13,709 nucleotides of DNA, taken from JBEKIK01 sp049509395 (GTDB taxonomy: Bacteria; Planctomycetota; Planctomycetia; Pirellulales; Thermoguttaceae). Position 1 is the stretch's first letter; each line of letters starts with the position of its first letter. The notes beneath the pieces are model-generated. The model saw only the letters and a list, made by a program, of their open reading frames with translations. It did no database searches and was not told where the DNA came from. The stretch is taken from contig JBEKZY010000135.1 in NCBI GenBank assembly GCA_049509395.1, positions 1 to 13,709 of the forward strand, given 5' to 3'. Positions 6,697 to 12,103 of the stretch are shown here, one piece after another. Made by a program: the position numbers and the translations under genes.

Positions 6697-6731
6697 GTTC
6701 AATTTGCAATTTGTAATTATCAATTTGCAAT
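6697..6731 (-). repeat. Heptamer array after pdxA stop codon
   Basis: Five in-phase 7-bp units on the minus strand: ATTGCAA, ATTGATA, ATTACAA, ATTGCAA and ATTGAAC. The array starts 21 bases after the pdxA stop. The first and last two units match the ends of the array after leuC, while the interior differs and is one unit shorter. Confidence 0.85.
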
Positions 6732-6751
6732 ATAAAAAGCGGACAAATTGC

Positions 6752-7888
6752 TCAAGAAATTCTACCCCCGCACTCCCTGCGCCATGCCTCGCGATCCACG
6801 GCCAGGCGGCTGGCAATCCGAATGGCTTCGATCATGCTTCCGGTTTCCGCGCGGCGCTTCCAGGCGATGTCGAAGGCCGTGCCATGCGCTACGCTGGTGC
6901 GGATGATGGGCAGCCCCAAAGTTATATTTACAGCCCGGTGCATTCCCAATAATTTTAAGGCTATGTGCCCCTGGTCATGGAACATGGCTACCACCGCGTC
7001 GTAATGTCCGTCTCGCGCACGAACCATAAGCGTATCGGTGGGCAGCGGGCCTTCCAGGCGCAGCCCTTCGCTTATGCCGCGCTCCACTGCGGGCCGGATA
7101 ATCCTCCGCTCTTCATCGCCGAACAGCCCGCCCTCGCCGGCGTGAGGATTCAGTGCACAAACTCCGATTCGCGGCCGATTTTCCCCGGATATCCCTTTCC
7201 CCCCCTTGCGTGCATGGCCCTGATTTGCCTGCGGCGCCTTTTCGGCACCGGCCGGACGCATCAATCTCGACATGAAACAATCGGCCAGCCGGGCCTTGGC
7301 CAAAATGGCCTCCGGCGTAAGCTGGCTGATCGCGTCTCTTAGCGCGGTATGCAAGGTGACGTGAACCACCGTCAATCCAAAGGGCGCCAAAACGTCGTCG
7401 CCCGGCCCCATGTATAGCATCATGGCAAAATCGTCCACTCCGCATAGCTGGGCCAGCAGTTCGGTGTGTCCCGGGTAGTCGTGTCCTGCTCGATGCATAG
7501 CCTCTTTTTGCAAAGGCGCGGTGGTGATGGCATCTACCTTGCCCTCCAGCGCCAAACGCGTGGCAAGTATCACCGCATCGTAGGCCGCCTGGCCCGCCCG
7601 GGCGTCGAGCGTGCCTGGAGCCACATCCAGTATTTCAGGTGAGCCGCAAACAAGACATGGAATCACCTCGGGCGAAGGCCGGGCCGATTCCGGCGAATCG
7701 ATCTCCTCCACCTTCACGCTCCGCTGCCAAAGCGCCACCGCCCGGCGAAGGATTTCCGCATTCCCCACCACCAACGGCCGGCACCACTCGTGCACCACCG
7801 TTTCGGTCCAAGCCCCCACAATAATTTCCGGTCCGATCCCCGCCGGATCGCCCATCGTCAATGCAATTAAAGGTCGTTGCTCGTTCAT
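6752..7888 (-). CDS. pdxA: 4-hydroxythreonine-4-phosphate dehydrogenase
   Basis: PdxA oxidises 4-phosphohydroxy-threonine with NAD in the DXP-dependent route to pyridoxal phosphate; it is a cytoplasmic dimer. Signatures are ALTMGDPAGIGPEI (9-22), TTAPLQKEAMHRAG (122-135), GLNPHAGEGG-like CALNPHAGEGGLFG (244-257) and FHDQGHIALKLL (303-314). The three metal-binding histidines fit H141 (PGHTELLA), H180 (VTLHTALRD) and H304. At 378 residues it is longer than the usual 330 or so. Much of the difference is a polar, low-complexity insertion at about residues 209-236 before the NPHAGEGG segment. ATG 7888 is the natural start; it sits between two copies of a 9-bp direct repeat (7874-7882, 7888-7896), and there is no Shine-Dalgarno sequence. 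Confidence 0.95.
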   Translation of the reverse strand: MNEQRPLIALTMGDPAGIGPEIIVGAWTETVVHEWCRPLVVGNAEILRRAVALWQRSVKVEEIDSPESARPSPEVIPCLVCGSPEILDVAPGTLDARAGQAAYDAVILATRLALEGKVDAITTAPLQKEAMHRAGHDYPGHTELLAQLCGVDDFAMMLYMGPGDDVLAPFGLTVVHVTLHTALRDAISQLTPEAILAKARLADCFMSRLMRPAGAEKAPQANQGHARKGGKGISGENRPRIGVCALNPHAGEGGLFGDEERRIIRPAVERGISEGLRLEGPLPTDTLMVRARDGHYDAVVAMFHDQGHIALKLLGMHRAVNITLGLPIIRTSVAHGTAFDIAWKRRAETGSMIEAIRIASRLAVDREAWRRECGGRIS

Positions 7889-7981
7889 CGTTGCTCGGAT
7901 TTCTATTTAATAAACGGTTATTTTTCGAGCGTCAGGCAAATAATCTTGTGTTTTTTCTAATGTTATGTTTTTTCCTCAGAG

Positions 7982-8000
7982 CCGGGCCGTGCCGGCCCGG
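7982..8000. repeat. GC-rich hairpin between pdxA and dtd
   Basis: CCGGGCC (7982-7988) and GGCCCGG (7994-8000) form a perfect 7-bp stem with a GTGCC loop, inside an otherwise AT-rich divergent gap of 251 bases (7889-8139). It may be a dispersed palindromic repeat. No other clear element was found in the gap; a weak promoter-like pair (TTGTAA 8103-8108, TATTGT 8126-8131) would start dtd transcription almost at its ATG. Confidence 0.5.
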
Positions 8001-8139
8001 AAACGCAGGGGCAATATGTCCTAACCCCGTTTGCTTATCCGATATTCATTTCCTTACCCACAATCAATTGTACGCCATATCCGCACTCCGGCTAAGGGGA
8101 GGTTGTAACGAAATAACCAATGTCTTATTGTAATGCGAT

Positions 8140-8589
8140 ATGAAAGCATGCGTCCAACGAGTCAGCCGTGCCAAAGTGACAATAGCCGGAGAGGTCTGTG
8201 CCGAGATCGGTAAAGGAATGCTTGTATTGCTGGGCGTGGCTGCCGGCGATGATGAGTCCGATGCCCGGCAACTGGCCGATAAAATCGCCGGGCTGAGGGT
8301 TTTCGAAGATTCACAGGAAAAAATGAACCTCTCCCTCAGGGACGTCGATGGGGCGATGTTGGTGGTAAGCCAGTTCACCCTCCTGGGCGACTGCCGCAAA
8401 GGCCGCCGCCCCAGTTTCGACGCCGCCGCACCCCCGGAAATGGCCGAAAAACTCTACGAGCAATTCGTCGCCCATGTCAGGGCTCAAGGTCTGCCCGTAA
8501 CCACCGGCCGCTTTCGCCAGCACATGCAAGTCGAACTCGCAAACGACGGCCCAGTCACCCTGCTTTTAGACACTAAGAGCCCATCCTAA
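8140..8589 (+). CDS. dtd: D-aminoacyl-tRNA deacylase
   Basis: DTD hydrolyses D-amino acids (and glycine mischarged on tRNA-Ala) off tRNA, protecting translation from mischarging. The 149 residues are the standard length. The start MKACVQRVSRAKVTI is typical. The two active-site motifs are SQFTLLGDCRKGRRPSF (77-93) and NDGPVTLLLDT (135-145), where GP at 137-138 is the cross-subunit Gly-cisPro that gives chiral proofreading. ATG 8140 is fixed by the family N-terminus, and there is no Shine-Dalgarno sequence. The gene is alone on the plus strand, divergent from pdxA and convergent with mrp. Confidence 0.97.
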   Translation: MKACVQRVSRAKVTIAGEVCAEIGKGMLVLLGVAAGDDESDARQLADKIAGLRVFEDSQEKMNLSLRDVDGAMLVVSQFTLLGDCRKGRRPSFDAAAPPEMAEKLYEQFVAHVRAQGLPVTTGRFRQHMQVELANDGPVTLLLDTKSPS

Positions 8590-8594
8590 AAGTC

Positions 8595-8633
8595 CCCTCT
8601 CCGGGCACCGACCGAAGGTTGGTCGGGAGAGGG
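8595..8633. terminator. Hairpin between convergent dtd and mrp
   Basis: CCCTCTCC (8595-8602) pairs with GGAGAGGG (8626-8633), and inside it CGACC (8609-8613) pairs with GGTCG (8621-8625). This makes 13 bp around a 7-base loop, with a six-base bulge on the left. It starts five bases after the dtd stop codon and lies about 50 bases from the mrp stop. Position suggests a two-way transcription end, but no T-run follows on either strand. The right flank (GGGTCAGGGTGAGGG) resembles a repeat I recall from many bacterial genomes, so it may instead be a dispersed element. Confidence 0.45.
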
Positions 8634-8682
8634 TCAGGGTGAGGGCTGACTGGCCATGAATTTGAAGTTCCAATCGCTATTT

Positions 8683-9762
8683 TTATTTCAGCACCGTAAG
8701 CGTGGGCAATTGCGGTTCTTCGCGGCGTCGCTGAGCCAGTTGCCGGGCCAAATTCATTGAGATGGATTTCAGATATGGTTTTGCCGTTTCGTTTTCCAGA
8801 GCCTTGCCTATTTGCCCCCGATCGGCCAAAACTCTTAGCTCGGTTACAATTGGCACCTCGCCCAGAAAAGGCACGTGCAAATCCCTGGCTTTCTTTTTCG
8901 CCCCGCCGGAACCAAAAATATCATGCCGCGCGCCGCACTGAGGACAGACAAAAAAACTCATGTTTTCAACCATCCCCAATACTTCCACGTTCACTTTTCG
9001 GAACATCCCGATGGCCTTGACCACGTCGAGCATCGCCACGTCCTGGGGAGTGCCCACGATAACCGCCCCCGTAAGCGGCAGCAATTGCGAAAGCGATAAG
9101 GCCACGTCGCCCGTTCCCGGCGGCAGGTCGATGATCAGGTAATCCAGATCGCCCCATTGGGTATCGCGCAAAAATTGTGTCAGCGCGGCGTGAAGCATCG
9201 GCCCGCGCCATATTACCGCCTCGTCCGAGGGCACCAAAAAACCCATCGACATCACTTTTATCCCGTCAATCTCCACCGGCAGGATGCGGTTGCCGATAAT
9301 CGCGGGCCGTTCCGCCGTGCCTAGCAGGTGCGGAATGCTGGGGCCGTACACGTCGGCATCCATCAATCCCACCTGGCAGCCGGCCCGGGCAAGCCCGTAT
9401 GCCAAATAAGCGGCGATCGAACTCTTACCCACGCCCCCTTTTCCCGCCCCAACTGCTATCGCGCTTTTTGCCGTCAATCCGATTTCGCCCATCTTTTCCG
9501 GCCTGCGCTCGTGGACCGCAAGATCAACGGTAACTTTCAGTTGTGGGAACTGCTTTTTAAGCAGGGATACCAATTCCAATCGGGTTTCTTCCCACAACAC
9601 GGCCGACCATGTGGTCAAACCCAGCGTAACCGCCAGGTTCTCGCCACTGAGTTCCAGGTGATGAATCTGCCCCAATTGCGATACGCTCCGCCCCGTTTCC
9701 GGATCTTTAAACGCCCCAATCCCCTCGCGTATCGCCGCTTCACTGATAGGTTTATTGCTCAT
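8683..9762 (-). CDS. mrp: Mrp/ApbC-type iron-sulfur cluster carrier ATPase
   Basis: This P-loop ATPase of the Mrp/NBP35 family is thought to bind and deliver Fe-S clusters to target enzymes. Of its 359 residues, about 8-85 form a MIP18/DUF59-like domain (IREGIGAFKDPETGRSV). The ATPase follows: deviant Walker A GKGGVGKSS (108-115... within AVGAGKGGVGKSS), LMDADVYGPSIPHLLG (133-148), and Walker B-like DYLIIDLPPGTGDVALS (207-223). The cluster-binding pair is at C273 and C276 (VCPQCG). ATG 9762 is supported by AAGGA (9772-9768) five bases upstream. Fe-S enzymes encoded nearby (LeuC, BioB) are plausible clients, but that is inference from neighbourhood only. No operon partner is adjacent. Confidence 0.95.
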   Translation of the reverse strand: MSNKPISEAAIREGIGAFKDPETGRSVSQLGQIHHLELSGENLAVTLGLTTWSAVLWEETRLELVSLLKKQFPQLKVTVDLAVHERRPEKMGEIGLTAKSAIAVGAGKGGVGKSSIAAYLAYGLARAGCQVGLMDADVYGPSIPHLLGTAERPAIIGNRILPVEIDGIKVMSMGFLVPSDEAVIWRGPMLHAALTQFLRDTQWGDLDYLIIDLPPGTGDVALSLSQLLPLTGAVIVGTPQDVAMLDVVKAIGMFRKVNVEVLGMVENMSFFVCPQCGARHDIFGSGGAKKKARDLHVPFLGEVPIVTELRVLADRGQIGKALENETAKPYLKSISMNLARQLAQRRREEPQLPTLTVLK

Positions 9763-9817
9763 GTACGTCCTTCATTAGTTTATTGAAGAATCAGAAAAAT
9801 AAAATTACACTCAGTAG

Positions 9818-9838
9818 CCGGCGGCTAACAGCCGCCGG
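9818..9838. repeat. GC-rich perfect hairpin, REP-like
   Basis: CCGGCGGCT (9818-9826) and AGCCGCCGG (9830-9838) are perfect complements with a three-base AAC loop. The hairpin lies between two minus-strand genes, about 55 bases upstream of mrp and 50 downstream of the small membrane-protein gene. It could end transcription of the latter, but its form resembles palindromic repeats I recall as frequent in planctomycetes. Confidence 0.65.
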
Positions 9839-9887
9839 TGAGCAAGCGGTAGCATATCAAGAATACCAAATCTGATGAGCTGGACCA

Positions 9888-10154
9888 CTAGGTTTCATCT
9901 GAATCGGTTGAATCGGCGTCATCTGACGCACTTAGTGCATTGACGCCCAGCGCGAGCACAAGAAGAATTAAATCCAGCGCCCAAATAATTCCGCAGCCCA
10001 AGGCAACCCATCGCATTGCCCCTCCGCCTACTGCATCACCCATAGCCGACAGGAGGGATGCCACCGCCAAAATCAAGCAAATAGCTATGGGAAGAATAAT
10101 CGCCCCGGCAATGGCTAAGGCAATAGTGTGGCGAGGAATAGGCGGTCGGTCCAT
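9888..10154 (-). CDS. Small two-helix membrane protein, unknown function
   Basis: An 88-residue protein from ATG 10154. A short basic N-terminus (MDRPPIPRH) is followed by two hydrophobic helices at about residues 10-36 and 48-73, and a short acidic tail (SASDDADSTDSDET). This predicts both ends on the cytoplasmic side. The frame could begin 17 codons earlier at a TTG (10205), but that segment overlaps a TATAAT sequence (10191-10186) that may be the gene's own -10 box, so ATG is preferred. I do not recognise a family; similar small two-helix proteins are common and poorly characterised. It is divergent from the 10328 gene, with a palindrome between them. Confidence 0.6.
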   Translation of the reverse strand: MDRPPIPRHTIALAIAGAIILPIAICLILAVASLLSAMGDAVGGGAMRWVALGCGIIWALDLILLVLALGVNALSASDDADSTDSDET

Positions 10155-10225
10155 AATAGTTTTCCCAATTTCCCCGATTTTCCTTATTATAACCGTCAAT
10201 GTCAAGGATGCTTATTCCATAAAAC

Positions 10226-10242
10226 CGCGACCGGCGGTTGCG
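10226..10242. promoter_or_regulatory. 17-bp palindrome between divergent small genes
   Basis: CGCGACCG and CGGTTGCG flank a central G. The arms match at seven of eight positions and the eighth would be a G-T pair. The spacing is too tight for a normal RNA hairpin, so a DNA-binding site is the more likely reading. It sits between the likely promoters of the genes starting at 10154 and 10328. Confidence 0.3.
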
Positions 10243-10290
10243 ATTTAGGTGTTTCCCGAAATTGGAATGGCTCTTTTGGAGATCTATTAT

Positions 10291-10299
10291 TGTTATAAT
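10291..10299 (+). promoter_or_regulatory. Extended -10 promoter for the 10328 gene
   Basis: TGT followed directly by TATAAT gives a consensus extended -10 element. No -35 match is present at the usual distance. Transcription would start near 10306, about 22 bases before ATG 10328. Confidence 0.5.
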
Positions 10300-10327
10300 A
10301 CAAGAAGAACAATTAACATGAATCAAG

Positions 10328-10612
10328 ATGAAAAGCCATAAAAATAAGCACATTCATGAATTTACTTTGGTTCTTGCCAAAGACCCTGAATTGACCGAGG
10401 AATTGGCCGACCAATTGTTTGAAGCCGGATGTGACGATGGCTCGCCAGGTATGACTTGTGGAATCGTCAGCGTTAGCTTTAGCCGCGAGGCCGAATCACT
10501 AGAGGCAGCGATCCGCTCGGCGGTCGCCGATGTGCAAAAAGCGAGTTGCACGGTGGAACGCGTCCAAATCGAAAGCGATTCTCCATTACTCGCTAAAAGC
10601 AACACTCAATAA
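10328..10612 (+). CDS. Small protein with EAGCDD-type domain, no DNA-binding tail
   Basis: This 94-residue soluble protein has a predicted ferredoxin-like alternation of strands and helices: HEFTLVLAKDPELTEELADQLFEAGCDD (10-37), then GIVSVSFSREAESLEAAIRSAVADVQKA (45-72). From memory, the same pattern (EFTL...LYEAGCDD...F.REA.S...AI.SAI.DV) occurs in many bacterial proteins, often followed by a short excisionase-like helix-turn-helix. Here the chain stops soon after VERVQIESDSPLL, so the DNA-binding part is absent. It may be the stand-alone form or a truncated one; the 160 bases after the stop code for nothing clearly related. ATG 10328 has no strong Shine-Dalgarno sequence, but an extended -10 promoter lies just upstream. 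Function is not established. Confidence 0.65.
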   Translation: MKSHKNKHIHEFTLVLAKDPELTEELADQLFEAGCDDGSPGMTCGIVSVSFSREAESLEAAIRSAVADVQKASCTVERVQIESDSPLLAKSNTQ

Positions 10613-10773
10613 AGGTAAGAGATTAAAGACCGTCCTACGGTTGTCATCATGATAAAGATGGCGTAATTCTATTCGCTTTTAGAAGTAAAAATATTGTTGG
10701 ATGATTTGAAAAACGGTTCCTAGCATCTTTAATTTCGCCTACAATTATCGGACTGGACCATCCGTCACAAACA

Positions 10774-11733
10774 TCACTCACGCGGAGGAAATACAACGGC
10801 AACCACTCTTCCATTATCAACAATTAAACGAATACTGCCATATGTGAGCGATGTCTTCCTTTCCTCAGACGGTTTTCCATATCTCTCTAGAACTTGAGAG
10901 ACTGTTGCTTTTGGCTTGGCAACAAAAATGTGTGCTGTCACACCCTGCAAATTGAAATTCGTATAGCGAAGTCCGCCAACCAAGTCCTTGTCGAGAAGTA
11001 TTTGCAACTCAGTGATTTCCATTTTGTCTATCGGCTTCGGCCACTTTACATAATAGACTTGCTGCGCTGGGTCCTCTGTCAATATCATGTCTATTGCGCC
11101 CCCCACTTGCTGTCTTTCTTCGTCGGTTAAAACTATACCACCTGGTATATTTCCGAGTTTCGCCAGCATCTCGGCATCACCAGGAATGTATCGCAAAGCC
11201 AATTCATATATGAAATGCTTACTATTTGTGTCAGTTTCATTTGCCCTTGCCACAAGCGCCGCAAGCAACTTTTGATTCTCGGTCAAAGCCTCTGTAGATT
11301 GTGGCGGAGGTGGAATTATAACCTTAGTCGGTTGATTTAGATTTCGATTCTCGGTCAATGCGGGCGGCATGGAAGTGCTCACTTGAGCATCCTCCTTAAG
11401 AGGTTCTTCTGGCAGTGGTTTGCGTGAGATCAATAGCCAAGCCAACCCTGCTATCAGCAGGAGGGTTATTGCCCCGCCACCGAGCCACGCCCAGAGCAAA
11501 ACGCCCGACGGGTCTTCGATCTTCTCGCAAAGCAATGTCGGTTTGACTAGAATGGCTGATGGTACCGGTAACTTGCCCTTTCCCGCCGCCGAATCCTGTG
11601 CTGACTGTTGCTGATGAGCATTGCCCACCATGATCAACGCCGAACACTTCGGGCATTTTAGCCGTTTGCCTGCGGCTGCGTCCGGCGCACGAAACTTGCT
11701 CTTGCATCCTGGACATTGAACATTAATCGGCAT
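10774..11733 (-). CDS. Zinc-ribbon, single-pass membrane protein
   Basis: A 319-residue protein, with the start set at ATG 11733 by GGAGG eight bases upstream. The N-terminus carries a zinc ribbon with C7, C10, C27 and C30 (MPINVQCPGCKSKFRAP...RLKCPKC), the MJ0042-like form frequent in planctomycete membrane proteins. One transmembrane helix spans about residues 79-103, followed by a Pro/Glu-rich linker with a PPPP at 141-144. A C-terminal region from about 150 to 319 has no recognised domain. It contains an imperfect repeat (ALTENRNL at 125-132 and ALTENQKL at 149-156). The zinc ribbon would face the cytoplasm and the large C-terminal part the periplasm. The terminal segment (QVLERYGKPSEERKTSLTYGSIRLIVDNGRVVAVVFP) resembles lipoprotein-type sensor folds, but that is only an impression. 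The gene is monocistronic. Confidence 0.8.
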   Translation of the reverse strand: MPINVQCPGCKSKFRAPDAAAGKRLKCPKCSALIMVGNAHQQQSAQDSAAGKGKLPVPSAILVKPTLLCEKIEDPSGVLLWAWLGGGAITLLLIAGLAWLLISRKPLPEEPLKEDAQVSTSMPPALTENRNLNQPTKVIIPPPPQSTEALTENQKLLAALVARANETDTNSKHFIYELALRYIPGDAEMLAKLGNIPGGIVLTDEERQQVGGAIDMILTEDPAQQVYYVKWPKPIDKMEITELQILLDKDLVGGLRYTNFNLQGVTAHIFVAKPKATVSQVLERYGKPSEERKTSLTYGSIRLIVDNGRVVAVVFPPRE

Positions 11734-11754
11734 CGCACCATCCTCCACAAACAA

Positions 11755-12103
11755 AAAGGAGTTGAACTAACATCGCTTGTGCATCGTTCAAGTTGTATTG
11801 ATAGCTGGACTAAGGCCGTCTCTTTCTTATTTGGTTCTTAGATGAAACACCACTGATGGTAGATTTCCTAACGTATTGCCAATTACCCGATAGTATAGTC
11901 AATTAGCCGGGGGGCAGCAACTACTCCCCCCAATTGATTCCAACATTTGGTGATCAATAATACCATTCACGAATCCCTCTATGTTTTTGACTTTAAACGC
12001 ATTGCGTTGTTATTACCTGAGTTATGGCGACTCCTGGGAACAGTTCTCGATGCTAGAATATAGAGAGCACCTGGCGCTTGACTTGTTTTAACAGTGATTC
12101 ACA
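11755..12103. other. Divergent intergenic region
   Basis: This region of about 350 bases lies between the zinc-ribbon gene (minus) and the large secreted protein gene (plus). It contains a strong G6/C6 hairpin (11899-11937) and a weak plus-strand promoter candidate (TTGACT 11987-11992, 18-base spacer, TATTAC 12011-12016). The remainder shows no RNA gene and no convincing ORF. Confidence 0.6.
11899..11937. repeat. Hairpin with G6/C6 core
   Basis: TCAATT (11899-11904) pairs with AATTGA (11932-11937), and GGGGGG (11909-11914) with CCCCCC (11926-11931). The loop is 11 bases and the left arm has a four-base bulge (AGCC). It lies about mid-gap between divergent genes, so it is unlikely to be a terminator. 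It may be a regulatory structure or an isolated repeat. Confidence 0.55.

Noticed and set aside
7889..8139. Riboswitch or RNA gene between pdxA and dtd
   Set aside because: No conserved riboswitch core or tRNA-like structure was recognisable; only one GC-rich hairpin stands out.
10186..10209. TTGACA followed by TATAAT on the minus strand
   Set aside because: The two boxes are only eight bases apart, too close to form one promoter. TATAAT may still act alone for the gene starting at 10154.
10613..10773. Remnant of a DNA-binding domain after the 94-residue protein
   Set aside because: Translation of the region gave no helix-turn-helix-like sequence; only a 5-bp hairpin (10629-10641) was seen.
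11981..12091. 36-codon ORF just before the secreted protein gene
   Set aside because: No ribosome-binding site, no family resemblance, and it overlaps a weak promoter candidate; its length is within chance.
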